Positions 17,326 through 27,087 of a stretch of DNA of 64,000 bases are shown one piece after another. The notes beneath the pieces were generated by a model, which was not told where the DNA came from, did not search any database, and was given only the letters and a program-made list of their open reading frames with translations. The stretch's first letter is position 1. Each line of letters starts with the position of its first letter. Source of the stretch: Gallionella straubiae (lineage in GTDB: Bacteria; Pseudomonadota; Gammaproteobacteria; Burkholderiales; Gallionellaceae); the NCBI RefSeq assembly GCF_051257895.1, contig NZ_CP194331.1:930001-994000 (forward strand), read 5' to 3'. The translations under genes were made by a program, and so were the position numbers.

Positions 17326-18792
17326 CTATGCCGTTCCGCCCACCGTCAACCCGTCGATCTTCACCGTAGGCTGCCCCACGCCGACCGGCACGCTCTGGCC
17401 TTCCTTACCGCAGGTACCAACGCCGGGATCGAGCGCCATGTCGTTGCCGATCATCGAGATGCGTGTGAGCACGTCGGGGCCGTTGCCGATCAGCGTCGCG
17501 CCTTTCACCGGCCGGGTGATCTTGCCGTCCTCGATCAGGTAGGCCTCGGCGGTGGAGAACACGAACTTGCCGCTGGTGATATCCACCTGTCCGCCGCCGA
17601 AATTCACCGCATACAGGCCGTGCTGCACCGAGGCGAGGATTTCCTGCGGGTCCTTGTCGCCGTTGAGCATGTAGGTGTTGGTCATGCGCGGCATCGGCAG
17701 GTGCGCATAGGATTCGCGGCGCGCATTGCCGGTCACCGGCACGCCCATCAGCCGCGCATTCAGCGTGTCCTGCAAATAGCCCTTGAGGATGCCGTTCTCG
17801 ATCAGCGTGGTGCATTGCGCGGGGTTGCCCTCGTCGTCCATCTGCAGCGAGCCGCGCCGCCTTGCCAGCGTGCCGTCGTCCACCACGGTCACGCCCGGTG
17901 CCGCGACGCGTTCGCCGACGCGGCCGGAAAACGCCGAGCTGCCCTTGCGGTTGAAGTCGCCCTCCAGCCCGTGGCCGATCGCCTCGTGCAATAAAATTCC
18001 CGGCCAGCCGTTGCCCAGCACCACGGTCATGTTGCCCGCCGGGGCGGGCGCGGCATCGAGGTTGGTCACCGCCTGGTGCACCGCCAGCGCGGCATATTTG
18101 CGCAGCATCGCATCGTCGAAATAAGCGTAATCGAAGCGCCCGCCGCCGCCCGCCGAGCCCTGCTCGCGCTTGCCGTTTTCTTCGACAATGACCTGCAGCG
18201 ACAGGCGCACCAGCGGGCGGATATCGGCATTCATCAGGCCGTCGCTGCGCGCCACCATCACCACTTCGTATTCGCCGGCCAGCCCGGCCATCACCTGCAC
18301 CACGCGCGGATCGAGCGCACGCGCGTAGCCCTCGAGGCGCTCGAGCAACGCGACCTTGTCGGCATCCTTGAGGCTGGCGATGGGATCGTGCGGCAGGTAA
18401 ATCTCGCGCCGCGAGCCGTGATACAGCGTCGGCACCGCCTGCTCGCCGCCCTGCCTCGCGATCGCGCGCGTGGCCTGTGCCGCGCTTTCCAGCGCGTTCA
18501 GACTGATGTCATCGGAATAGGCGAAGGCGGTCTTCTCGCCGCTCACCGCGCGCACCCCGACGCCCTGATCGATGTTGAAGCTGCCGGACTTGACGATACC
18601 TTCTTCCAGCGCCCAGCTCTCGGCGCGGCTGTACTGGAAATACAGGTCGGCGTAATCGAGGCGGTGCGCCATCATGCTGGCGAACACCTGCTCGATGTGG
18701 CGCGTCTCGATGGAATGCGCCGCGAGGAGCGATTGCTGCGCCGTGACGAACAGCGTATCGAAGGGCTGATCTTGCTGCTGGCTATTCATCAT
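17326..18792 (-). CDS. tldD: Metalloprotease TldD
   Basis: 488 residues, the normal length. The zinc motif HEAIGHGLEGD lies about residue 265, with a C-terminal domain ending GVGTCGKEGQSVPVGVGQPT. TldD pairs with TldE/PmbA to degrade unfolded peptides and mature small peptides; pmbA is not in this window. It follows a nitrilase gene by 3 bp and yhdP lies further upstream, an order common in beta- and gammaproteobacteria. Confidence 0.96.
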   Translation of the reverse strand: MMNSQQQDQPFDTLFVTAQQSLLAAHSIETRHIEQVFASMMAHRLDYADLYFQYSRAESWALEEGIVKSGSFNIDQGVGVRAVSGEKTAFAYSDDISLNALESAAQATRAIARQGGEQAVPTLYHGSRREIYLPHDPIASLKDADKVALLERLEGYARALDPRVVQVMAGLAGEYEVVMVARSDGLMNADIRPLVRLSLQVIVEENGKREQGSAGGGGRFDYAYFDDAMLRKYAALAVHQAVTNLDAAPAPAGNMTVVLGNGWPGILLHEAIGHGLEGDFNRKGSSAFSGRVGERVAAPGVTVVDDGTLARRRGSLQMDDEGNPAQCTTLIENGILKGYLQDTLNARLMGVPVTGNARRESYAHLPMPRMTNTYMLNGDKDPQEILASVQHGLYAVNFGGGQVDITSGKFVFSTAEAYLIEDGKITRPVKGATLIGNGPDVLTRISMIGNDMALDPGVGTCGKEGQSVPVGVGQPTVKIDGLTVGGTA

Positions 18793-18795
18793 TGC

Positions 18796-19635
18796 CTAGA
18801 ATAAAACGCGGTGCGTCAATGCCGGCAGGCTGGCGCGCAGGCTGGCCTGGTAGGGCGGGTTTACTTCGGCGATCACTACGCCGGAGCCGCGCGGCAGCCG
18901 GTCCAGCACGCTGCCCCACGGGCCGACGATCATGCTGTTGCCGTGCGTCTCGCGCCCGCTGACGTGATAGCCGCCTTGCGCGGCGGCGATCACATACGCC
19001 AGGTTTTCCACGGCACGCGCACGCACCAGCACTTCCCAGTGCATCTTGCCGGTGGTCTCGGTGAATGCGGAAGGCAGGACGATGATATCCACGTCCTGCA
19101 TCGCGCGGAACAGCTCGGGAAAGCGCAGGTCGTAGCACACCGCGAGGCCGATGCGGCCGAACGGGCTGTCCACCACCACCACCTGACTGCCCGGCTCGAT
19201 GGTCCTGGCTTCGTCGTAGCGCTCGTTGCCCAGCTCCAGATTGAACAGATGGATCTTGTCGTAGCGTGCCACCTGCTCGCCCTGCTCGTCGAACACCAGG
19301 CAGCTGTTCAGCACCTTGTCCGGCGCATTGGCCGCGAGCGGGATCGAGCCGCCCACCAGCCATATCCTGTGCTGACGCGCGGTTTCACTGAGGAACGACT
19401 GGATCGGCCCCCGCCCCGGCTGCTCGCGCGCTACAACCTTGTCCTGCTCGGACATGCCCATGATGGCGAAGAATTCCGGCAGCACCACCAGGCGAGCGCC
19501 CTGCTCGGCAGCGTTGGCGATGAGGCGGCGCGCCTCGTTCAGGTTGCCCGTGACGTTCGGGCCGGAAGCCATCTGGATGGCGGCTACCTTGAATGCGTTG
19601 GTTTGCGCGCGCTGTACGGGGTTTGCCTGCTGCAT
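18796..19635 (-). CDS. Carbon-nitrogen hydrolase, Nit1/deaminated-glutathione-amidase-like
   Basis: 279 residues with the nitrilase triad: Glu54 (VLPEFFAIMG), Lys127 (RYDKIHLF) and Cys167 (GLAVCYDLRFPELFR). The Cys-elbow RFPELFR fits the Nit1/Nit2 branch, suggesting omega-amidase or deaminated-glutathione amidase activity, a metabolite-repair role. It lies between yhdP and tldD (12 and 3 bp gaps), so the three are probably one transcript. Confidence 0.9.
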   Translation of the reverse strand: MQQANPVQRAQTNAFKVAAIQMASGPNVTGNLNEARRLIANAAEQGARLVVLPEFFAIMGMSEQDKVVAREQPGRGPIQSFLSETARQHRIWLVGGSIPLAANAPDKVLNSCLVFDEQGEQVARYDKIHLFNLELGNERYDEARTIEPGSQVVVVDSPFGRIGLAVCYDLRFPELFRAMQDVDIIVLPSAFTETTGKMHWEVLVRARAVENLAYVIAAAQGGYHVSGRETHGNSMIVGPWGSVLDRLPRGSGVVIAEVNPPYQASLRASLPALTHRVLF

Positions 19636-19647
19636 GAAAATTATTTC

Positions 19648-22600
19648 CTATTTGTTTTGATTGCTTGCCTTGACCGGCGTTTTGCCAGCCTTGACTACCT
19701 TCGGATCGCTCCAAGTACCGCTGACATTGTATTCAAACGACGCCAACTTATCGAGCGGTTCGCCCAATACTTTATTGATGAGCAGCGAACTGATACCCGC
19801 CACCGGCCCGGCGGCAAAGGCGCCGAGCAGAGATACGCTGTCGCCCAGCGTAGGCAATATCTGCACGCGCAGATCCTGGGTTTCGCTGTTCAAATCGACG
19901 CGGCCCTTCATGGTCACCTTGGCGGACGAACCATCGAGATGCAAATCCTGCGTATCGATCACGCCGTTTTCGATGGCCGCGTTGCCGTTGATGTTGTCGA
20001 ACTGGAAGCCGTCGCTGAACACGTCGGTGAAATCCAGCGTGATACGCTTGGGCAACGCCTGCAGGCTGAGGATACCGAGCAATTTGCCGATGCCCGGATC
20101 CATCTTGAGGAACTGCCCCTTGCTGGTATCCAGCTTGAGCGTGCCGTCCAGCGTGGCATAGTTGAATTCGCCGGGGTTGCCGTCCCATGACAGGTTCACC
20201 GCCAGCTTCCCGCTGCCGCCCTTGACGGTGCCAGGATAACCGGAGCGCGCCAGGACTTTCCCCGCATCGCTGATCTGCAGCAGCAGGTTGACCTGGGTCT
20301 GTGCGCCGCCCGCCTGGCCGCCGCGCCAAACCCCGTCGCCGGTCAGGCTGCCGTCCGGGTTGGCGATGTTCAGGCGCCGCATCCGCCAATCGTTGCCCTC
20401 GGGATGCCCTACCAGTTCCAGCCGCCCGATCTGCTTGTCTTTCATCTGGAAATTCTCGACAGAAACCTGCAGCGCGGGCAGGCTGCCGGGTGATGCCGGC
20501 GTAACCCGAACCGCCTGAACGGAAGCAGGAGCGGTAGCAGTACCGCCATTGCCGCTCCACAGCAGGTTCTGCAAGCGCGCCGTCAATTTGCCTTCTCCGC
20601 GCGGCTGCCACTCCACCTCGCCATTCAGCGCACTGCCGGACAGCCGCGCGAACAAGCCGTCGCCGCGCTTGTCGGCATTGATGCGCAGATCGTCGATGTG
20701 CATGCCGAACCCGCTTACCCTGCCGATCGTGAGATCTGCACCGGCAATCGGCAGGCCATTCTCCGCGCCGCCCGCCGCGCCAAGCAGATCGCCCCAGCCT
20801 TGCAGGGACAGCTCCGGCAGGCTGCCGGTCAGCGATACACCACTCCTGCCGCGCGTGGAGTCGATGGCCCCGAGTTGCTCCAGCAGCCTCCTTGTGCCCG
20901 ACCGCCGGCTCCTGCTGGCGGAAATGTTTTCCTCGCCGAAATTGACGATGCCGCGCCTGATGACCATCGCACCGTTTTCATCGCGCCGCGCCAACCGCGC
21001 ACTGAGCAGCTTGCCCAACTGGGCAGTGATGACATCCTGCCCCTCGGTGACATTCCTCTTCTCCACGCGCAACGGCATTGCTTCCTGCGCCTCCTTGGCA
21101 AAGGGCTGCGGCAGTGTGGAGCCCAGCCCCTGCAGGCTGGAGTTGATGGTCAGCTGCGTGGATTTTTTCACCACCGTGATATCGGCATCCCATGCCGCGC
21201 CGCCGGACAGGTGGTTCAGCAGCGGATGCGGATTGATCCGGCGCAATGCATCGAGGTTGCTGCGCCCTTTTACGGCGGCATGCACCACGCCGCCCTGTTC
21301 TGTTTTCACGTCGATATTGGCGGCCCCGCCGAGTATCTCCGCCGACACGCCGCTGGCCTGCATGCCCGACTCGGTGAACGCCAGCTCGCCGCGCGTCTTG
21401 CGCAGCAGCGGTACTCCATTTCCCAGGTCGATGTCGTTATCCTGTACGCGAAAAGCGCCGGATACCTTCACCGGCTTGTCGCCTTGCAGAGGGATATGCA
21501 CCGACAGATCCAGATGCCCGTTGCCGCTGGCGCTCATGCCGTCGGTGAATCCGTCTATATAGCCGCGCACCGGGCTTTGCTGGATGAATCTCAGAAAGGT
21601 ATTGCTCGCCCCCGTCGCGCTGCCCTTGATCTCCAGCGGCAGGTCGTCGCTCTGCAAGTCCGTGATGGCGACCGTGAGGTTCTGCAATCGGGCGTCCAGG
21701 ATGGTCGCAGATGGCGCCGTCACTTCCATCCGGTTGCCGCGTATCCAGAATTCGCCCGAGATGTTTTCGATGCGCGGCCAGCCCTTGTCGAATTCCAGCA
21801 CGACATCCCGCGCATGTCCGCCGACTTCGAGCAGCGCATCCTGCTCTCCGCCTTTCAGGGGGAAGTCGCTCAAATTGCCCTTGACGCGCACGCGGAAGTC
21901 CTCGGTATGCCCGGCCAGCATCGCGCCGCTCAGCCAGTCGTTGCCCTCCTTGTCCAGCGCGACCAGCGGGGTGTAGCGCGCGGCACGCCTCACGTCGCCG
22001 CGCGTCAGGCTGACCGTCAGGTCCAGCACACCCAGCGTACCGGCCCTGGTCTGGTAGCTCCCATAAAGATTGCCCGCCAGGTCGTCGTTGGCAACGGCGA
22101 CATTATCGACCTTGACCAGCAATTCCCCGCGCTTGCGCTGCCAGCCGGCCTGTCCGGTCAGCGTGGCGAAAAGCAGCGGTTCGCGCATCGCCCCCGGCGC
22201 ATCCACAACCAGATGGCGCGAATCGATATGCAGACGGCCGCTTGCATCACTGCCGTCCACCTCCACCGACAGACCGGAAAAGCCCGGCAGCGAACCAACC
22301 TGGCGCAGCGCAAGATTTTCAAACTGCCCCTTGATTCCGTAGCTCGGGATTTTGTAGCTACCCGGCTTTTCGAGCACGCTCTGCCATTGTGCATTCAGGT
22401 TGGACACCGTTCCCCTTGGCGCATAGGCGTCCAGTTTGGCGCGCAGATCGGCTTCCAGCGGGAGGAAATTGGCCAGGCCGGCGAGACTTTCCAGCTGCAG
22501 CAGGCTGGCGCGTATTTCGTTGGCGGTGGATCGTCCATCGCCGGCCTTTGCGGTGCGAAAATAGAAGTCCGTCGGCTGCAGCTCGACACCATTTCTCAAG

Positions 22601-23583
22601 CGTAGCGCCAGATGCCGGGTGGAAACCTCCATGCCGCCCACTGTTTCTTTCCATGCGGCGCGGCCGCGCAAATCGAGCAGCCGCATTTCCGGCACATCTT
22701 CGGCCAGCTTGGTCACCACATCGTGCAGGCCCAGGTCGGCGGTGATCCCCGTTACCTTGCCGCCTTCGACATCCAGCCAGCCGCGCAGCGCACCGCGGCC
22801 ACGGCTGAATTCTCCGGGCAAATCCAGCCAGGGCCGCCAGGCCGTCACATCGGTGTAATCGAGCCGTGTATAAACCTGGCCGTGCCAGGCGCCCAGGTCA
22901 TCGAAACTCGCCCCGTAAAAATCGCCGCGCACATCCAGCGGCGTTGCCAGATCGGCCGGCGGCACGGCGCGCAGGGCGAAGAGGTGGTGGCTGAACAGGT
23001 TCTCGATACGCAGATTGACGCGTTGCAGCACCAGCGGCGGCGCACCGCGCTGCTCGTCCATCCAGACGATGAGCGCATCGCGCGCCACCATGTGTGACTG
23101 GCGCAGCAGCCAGTCGGATAAATCGTTATTGCCGCCCTGTTTGGAGAGCGCCACGCCGCCGATGAAAATCTGCCCCTGCACATCGCGGCGGATCCGCAGT
23201 TCCGGCCTGTCGATTTCCAGGCTGGCCAGCCGCAACTCGAAGGCGAACAGCGACATCCACGACACGCTGCCGTCGATGCGCGGCAGCACCAGCGCGGGTT
23301 GCCGCTGCTCGTTCAGGATATGCACGTCGGTAAAACTCAGGCGCGGCCGGAAGCCCATCCAGTCGCCCTCGATCCTGCCGATGGCGACCGGATTGCCGAT
23401 CGCACCTGCCAGCGAAGCGACAATCCGCTCGTGATGCTGCTCGACATTCGGCAATATCCAGTAACGCAACAGGATGATCGCCAGCGCGGTCAGCACGGCC
23501 AGCACCGCCGACGCGACAATGGCAAGCCGCGTCAGCCAGTTCAGGCTGTGCCACAGCAGGCGGATGGGAAGAGAGTTCAACAT
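19648..23583 (-). CDS. yhdP: AsmA-family lipid-transport protein YhdP
   Basis: 1311 residues, the expected size for YhdP. One N-terminal membrane helix (about 15-45) anchors a long periplasmic beta-rich DUF3971/AsmA-like region, with the C-terminal segment LPTLGDSVSLLGAFAAGPVAG. In E. coli YhdP bridges the envelope and carries phospholipid to the outer membrane. First gene of yhdP-nitrilase-tldD and divergent from glnE. Confidence 0.95.
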   Translation of the reverse strand: MLNSLPIRLLWHSLNWLTRLAIVASAVLAVLTALAIILLRYWILPNVEQHHERIVASLAGAIGNPVAIGRIEGDWMGFRPRLSFTDVHILNEQRQPALVLPRIDGSVSWMSLFAFELRLASLEIDRPELRIRRDVQGQIFIGGVALSKQGGNNDLSDWLLRQSHMVARDALIVWMDEQRGAPPLVLQRVNLRIENLFSHHLFALRAVPPADLATPLDVRGDFYGASFDDLGAWHGQVYTRLDYTDVTAWRPWLDLPGEFSRGRGALRGWLDVEGGKVTGITADLGLHDVVTKLAEDVPEMRLLDLRGRAAWKETVGGMEVSTRHLALRLRNGVELQPTDFYFRTAKAGDGRSTANEIRASLLQLESLAGLANFLPLEADLRAKLDAYAPRGTVSNLNAQWQSVLEKPGSYKIPSYGIKGQFENLALRQVGSLPGFSGLSVEVDGSDASGRLHIDSRHLVVDAPGAMREPLLFATLTGQAGWQRKRGELLVKVDNVAVANDDLAGNLYGSYQTRAGTLGVLDLTVSLTRGDVRRAARYTPLVALDKEGNDWLSGAMLAGHTEDFRVRVKGNLSDFPLKGGEQDALLEVGGHARDVVLEFDKGWPRIENISGEFWIRGNRMEVTAPSATILDARLQNLTVAITDLQSDDLPLEIKGSATGASNTFLRFIQQSPVRGYIDGFTDGMSASGNGHLDLSVHIPLQGDKPVKVSGAFRVQDNDIDLGNGVPLLRKTRGELAFTESGMQASGVSAEILGGAANIDVKTEQGGVVHAAVKGRSNLDALRRINPHPLLNHLSGGAAWDADITVVKKSTQLTINSSLQGLGSTLPQPFAKEAQEAMPLRVEKRNVTEGQDVITAQLGKLLSARLARRDENGAMVIRRGIVNFGEENISASRSRRSGTRRLLEQLGAIDSTRGRSGVSLTGSLPELSLQGWGDLLGAAGGAENGLPIAGADLTIGRVSGFGMHIDDLRINADKRGDGLFARLSGSALNGEVEWQPRGEGKLTARLQNLLWSGNGGTATAPASVQAVRVTPASPGSLPALQVSVENFQMKDKQIGRLELVGHPEGNDWRMRRLNIANPDGSLTGDGVWRGGQAGGAQTQVNLLLQISDAGKVLARSGYPGTVKGGSGKLAVNLSWDGNPGEFNYATLDGTLKLDTSKGQFLKMDPGIGKLLGILSLQALPKRITLDFTDVFSDGFQFDNINGNAAIENGVIDTQDLHLDGSSAKVTMKGRVDLNSETQDLRVQILPTLGDSVSLLGAFAAGPVAGISSLLINKVLGEPLDKLASFEYNVSGTWSDPKVVKAGKTPVKASNQNK

Positions 23584-23604
23584 AAGTTCAGTTGCCAGCT
23601 GTTA

Positions 23605-23733
23605 GCCGTTAGTTACTAGTTGGTGGTTACAGATGGGTTTAACTAGCCACTAGCATCTAATGACCAGCGACTGCTTTTGACTTAACTAAACGACTTAACG
23701 ACTAGCGACTAACGACTAATCATTGGACAATGC
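23605..23733. repeat. Degenerate ACTAACGACTA-type repeats between yhdP and glnE
   Basis: The 174-bp divergent gap is full of imperfect copies of a short motif: GTTAGCCGTTAGTTACTAG on the left and ACTTAACGACTAGCGACTAA on the right. The left part resembles the complement of the right part, giving overall dyad symmetry. No clear promoter stands out. Confidence 0.55.
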
Positions 23734-23757
23734 ACATTCTAACTTGAAGCCCTACCC

Positions 23758-26460
23758 ATGAATACCGCAAACTTGCCGCCCTTCGATAACCTGCTGAAAA
23801 AGGCGCTGCATTGCAGCCGCTATGCCATGCATGTTCTGGAAGCAGACCATTCGCTGCAGGATTGGTTGCAGAAAAACTACACCACGCCATGCAACCGTGC
23901 AGAAATGCAAGCTTTGTTGCAGCAGTATGGCCTCAGCCCCGACAACGAAGCCGGCCTGGCACGCGCCGTGCGCAGGCTGCGCAAGCAGGTGATGGTCAAA
24001 CTGATCCTGCGCGACCTCAACGGGCTGTGCGATCTCAATGAGGTAATGCAGGCCATGACCGCACTCGCGGAAGTGAGCATCCAGCAGGCGCAGGCCTGCC
24101 TGATGCAATCCTTGCAGGCGCAATACGGCACGCCGCTCGGCGAAACCGGTGCCGCGCCGCAGCCCCTGCTGGTCATCGGCATGGGCAAGCTGGGCGGTGG
24201 CGAACTGAATGTTTCATCCGACATCGACCTGATTTTCGTCTATCCGGAAGACGGCGAAACGGACGGGCCGCGCAAGCTGGGCAACCACGAATTCTTCACC
24301 CGACTCGGGCGCCGCCTGATCAGCCTGATCAACGAACCGACCGGCGACGGCTACGTGTTCCGCGTGGACATGCGGCTGCGCCCCTACGGCGACAGCGGCC
24401 CGCTGGTGATGAGCTTCGCCGCGCTCGAGGAATACCTCGTCAGCCAGGGGCGCGAATGGGAACGCTACGCCTGGATCAAGGCGCGCGTGATCTCCCCCGC
24501 CGATTGCGCGCAGACCGCCGAGCTCATGCAGCTCGCGCAGCCCTTCGTGTTCCGCAAATACCTCGACTTCGGCGCGATCGATTCGATGCGCAAGCTGCAC
24601 GCGCAGATCCGCCAGGAAGTGCAGCGCCGCGAGCGGCTCAACAACATCAAGCTCGGCCCGGGCGGCATACGCGAGATCGAGTTCACTGCGCAAGTGTTCC
24701 AGCTGATCCGCGGCGGGCGCGATGCCGAGTTGCGCATCCGCCCCACACAGGCGGCGCTGCAATTGCTCGCAAAGAACGGCCAGTTGCCCGATGCCGTCGT
24801 CGCCGAGCTGGATGCGGCCTATGTGTTCCTGCGCAACCTCGAGCATCGCCTGCAATACCTGGACGACCAGCAGACCCAGGAGCTGCCCGAGAAACCCGAA
24901 GACCAGGCCATCATCGCCGAGGCGATGGGCTACGCGGATTACGCCGCGCTGCTCGCCGACCTCGACCGCCATCGCGCGTTGGTCAACCAGCAATTCGAAC
25001 TGATTTTCGGCGAGTCGCAGGAAGAACAGGACGAGGGGCAATTCTGGCATGAAGGGGTCAGTACCGAAGAGTTGCAGGCTCACCTCGAAGGCCTCGGTTA
25101 CCGCGCCGCGAGCGACAGCGCGCAGCGCCTCCTGCAGCTGCAAGCCGGCAACCGCTATCGGCAATTGCCCGACCTCAGCCGGCAGCGGCTGGACAAGCTG
25201 ATCCCGCAATTCATCGCCCTGTGCGCGCAGCAAGCCAACCCGGACGAAACGCTGTCCAGGCTGCTCGCCCTGCTGGAAGGCATCAGCCGCCGCGCCTCCT
25301 ACCTCGCCTTCCTCGCCGAGTATCCGCAGGCCATGCAGCGCCTGGCCAAAATGGTTTCCGCCAGCAGCTGGGCGGGCGAATACATGACCCAGCACCCGGC
25401 GCTGCTCGACGAACTGCTGGATGCGCGCGAGATGTACCAGCCGCCGCAGTGGGAGCAGATCGACTGCGACTTGCAGCGCCGCCTCGACGACTGCGTCGGC
25501 GATGCCGAGCGGCAGCTCGACATGCTGCGCCTCGTCCAGCAGGAACAGACCTTCCAGTTGCTGGCGATGGACCTGCAGGGCCTGCTGCCGCTGGAAAAGC
25601 TCAGCGACCACCTCTCCGACCTCGCCGATCTGATGCTGCGCCATGTGCTGAGGCTGAGCTGGGCGACCGCGCGCAAGCAGCATCGCGACGAGCCGAAATT
25701 CGCCGTCATCGCATACGGCAAGCTGGGCGGCAAGGAGCTGAGCTACGCCTCCGACCTCGATCTGATCTTTCTCTACGACGACCACCACCCGGATGCGCAG
25801 GAAAACTACGCGCGGCTCGGGCAGCGCATCAACACCATGCTGAGCAGCTACACCTCATCCGGCCGCCTCTACGAAACCGACCTGCGCCTGCGCCCGAACG
25901 GCGCGAGCGGCCTGCTGGTCAGCACGGTCGAGGCATTCACCGAATACCAGCAACAGCAGGCCTGGATATGGGAGCACCAGGCCCTGACGCGCGCACGTTT
26001 CTGCGCCGGAGACACGGAAATCGGCGCCGCCTTCGAGGACATCCGCAAGCGGGTGCTCTGCCAGCCGCGCGACCTCGCCGTCTTGCGCGGGGAAATCCTG
26101 GCGATGCGCCGGAAGATGCTCGACGGCCACCCCAACGACACCGGGCTGTTCGACATCAAGCATGACCGTGGCGGCATGGTGGACATCGAGTTCATGGTGC
26201 AATACCTCGTGCTCGCCTACGCCCGCCAGTACCCGCAACTGACCGGCAACATCGGCAACCTTGCGCTGCTCAAGCTCGCTGGCGAACTCGGGCTGATCCC
26301 TGTCGAGCTTGCCGAACAGAACCGCACGCTGTATCGCGCATTGCGCCAGACGCAGCACCGCATCCGGCTTAACAGCCAGTTGCCGTGCCGCGTATCGCAT
26401 GAGGAAATCGACACCCGGGCGAGCGAGAAACTGTGGGGGGAATTGTTCGGGGTGGATTAG
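23758..26460 (+). CDS. glnE: Bifunctional glutamine synthetase adenylyltransferase/deadenylase
   Basis: 900 residues, a little shorter than the E. coli enzyme (about 946). Two nucleotidyltransferase cores are present: GMGKLGGGELNVSSDIDLIF near residue 140 (deadenylylation) and AYGKLGGKELSYASDLDLIF near 650 (adenylylation), separated by the helical linker. It controls glutamine synthetase by covalent AMP on a conserved Tyr in response to PII. The last 33 bp of the gene and its flank are repeated at 26958-26991. Confidence 0.97.
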   Translation: MNTANLPPFDNLLKKALHCSRYAMHVLEADHSLQDWLQKNYTTPCNRAEMQALLQQYGLSPDNEAGLARAVRRLRKQVMVKLILRDLNGLCDLNEVMQAMTALAEVSIQQAQACLMQSLQAQYGTPLGETGAAPQPLLVIGMGKLGGGELNVSSDIDLIFVYPEDGETDGPRKLGNHEFFTRLGRRLISLINEPTGDGYVFRVDMRLRPYGDSGPLVMSFAALEEYLVSQGREWERYAWIKARVISPADCAQTAELMQLAQPFVFRKYLDFGAIDSMRKLHAQIRQEVQRRERLNNIKLGPGGIREIEFTAQVFQLIRGGRDAELRIRPTQAALQLLAKNGQLPDAVVAELDAAYVFLRNLEHRLQYLDDQQTQELPEKPEDQAIIAEAMGYADYAALLADLDRHRALVNQQFELIFGESQEEQDEGQFWHEGVSTEELQAHLEGLGYRAASDSAQRLLQLQAGNRYRQLPDLSRQRLDKLIPQFIALCAQQANPDETLSRLLALLEGISRRASYLAFLAEYPQAMQRLAKMVSASSWAGEYMTQHPALLDELLDAREMYQPPQWEQIDCDLQRRLDDCVGDAERQLDMLRLVQQEQTFQLLAMDLQGLLPLEKLSDHLSDLADLMLRHVLRLSWATARKQHRDEPKFAVIAYGKLGGKELSYASDLDLIFLYDDHHPDAQENYARLGQRINTMLSSYTSSGRLYETDLRLRPNGASGLLVSTVEAFTEYQQQQAWIWEHQALTRARFCAGDTEIGAAFEDIRKRVLCQPRDLAVLRGEILAMRRKMLDGHPNDTGLFDIKHDRGGMVDIEFMVQYLVLAYARQYPQLTGNIGNLALLKLAGELGLIPVELAEQNRTLYRALRQTQHRIRLNSQLPCRVSHEEIDTRASEKLWGELFGVD

Positions 26461-26472
26461 CGCTTGGCGAGG
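26438..26472. repeat. Direct repeat, left copy (glnE 3' end)
   Basis: GGAATTGTTCGGGGTGGATTAGCG and following bases at the glnE stop recur, with one inserted base and a few mismatches, at 26958-26991. The two copies bracket hicAB. Confidence 0.7.
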
Positions 26473-26534
26473 GTCAGAAGCGCCACTCGTTGGCCATTTT
26501 TGGCAGTACCCCGGCAATCTGCTATTCTCGCCGC

Positions 26535-26723
26535 ATGAAAGTAAGCGAAATTCTGGCGAAACTAAATGCGGATGGCTGGTATCTCGCGGCAACACGCGGC
26601 AGTCACCGGCAGTTCAAACATCCCGCCAAGAGTGGACGTGTCACCGTACCCGGGAAACCAAGTGATGATCTTGCGCCCGGCACGTTGAATAGCATCCTCA
26701 AACAGGCTCAATTAAAGGACTAA
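26535..26723 (+). CDS. hicA: HicA-family mRNA interferase toxin
   Basis: 62 residues. It has the HicA double-stranded-RNA-binding-like fold: MKVSEILAKLNADGW, then RGSHRQFKHP with the catalytic histidine in GSHRQFKH, then VTVPGKPSDDLAPGTLNSIL. It is an inhibitor of translation that cleaves mRNA. The start at 26535 gives the family length; an upstream in-frame extension is not homologous. hicB follows 4 bp downstream, the classical toxin-first order. Confidence 0.95.
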   Translation: MKVSEILAKLNADGWYLAATRGSHRQFKHPAKSGRVTVPGKPSDDLAPGTLNSILKQAQLKD

Positions 26724-26727
26724 TCTC

Positions 26728-26940
26728 ATGCGCTACGCAATCGTTGTAGAGAAGGTAGGAAACAATTATTCGGCTTATGTACCGGACTTGCCTGGGTGTG
26801 TCGCCACCGGGGCAACCGTCGAAGAGACCGAACGCGAAATTCGCGAGGCAATTACCTTCCATATCGGAGGCCTCATCGAAGATGGTTTGCCAGTCCCCGC
26901 TCCGGCAAGCATCGTCGAGTACCTTGAAATCGCTGCCTGA
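26728..26940 (+). CDS. hicB: HicB-family antitoxin
   Basis: 70 residues. The N-terminal partially degraded RNase H-like fold is clear (YSAYVPDLPGCVATGATVEE, then AITFHIGGLIEDG). The C-terminal DNA-binding domain of longer HicB proteins is missing, so autoregulation may be weak or depend on another factor. AAGGA lies about 8 bases before the start. Confidence 0.95.
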   Translation: MRYAIVVEKVGNNYSAYVPDLPGCVATGATVEETEREIREAITFHIGGLIEDGLPVPAPASIVEYLEIAA

Positions 26941-26957
26941 CCCCGAGCTCGAAGGGG

Positions 26958-26991
26958 CGAAATTGTTCGGGGGTGGATTAGCGTTCGGCGA
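26958..26991. repeat. Direct repeat, right copy (duplicate of glnE 3' end)
   Basis: GAAATTGTTCGGGGGTGGATTAGCG and GGCGAGG match the glnE stop region at 26438-26472. It lies 18 bp after hicB, so the toxin-antitoxin pair is enclosed by the repeats, as left by a small integration or duplication event. Confidence 0.7.
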
Positions 26992-27087
26992 GGTGATAAT
27001 CATGCGAGACCCATACGACAGTTGTTATTAGGCTATGCGGCAGAAGCGCCGCACAATTCATAGTCAGCCTTCTTCAAGGAAGCTCAC

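Noticed and set aside
20698..22605. A 635-codon plus-strand frame opposite yhdP
   Set aside because: Antisense shadow of a well-supported gene; no ribosome site and no domains.
26433..26534. 34-residue N-terminal extension of HicA
   Set aside because: It overlaps the end of glnE and is not part of the HicA fold; the ATG at 26535 gives the family length.
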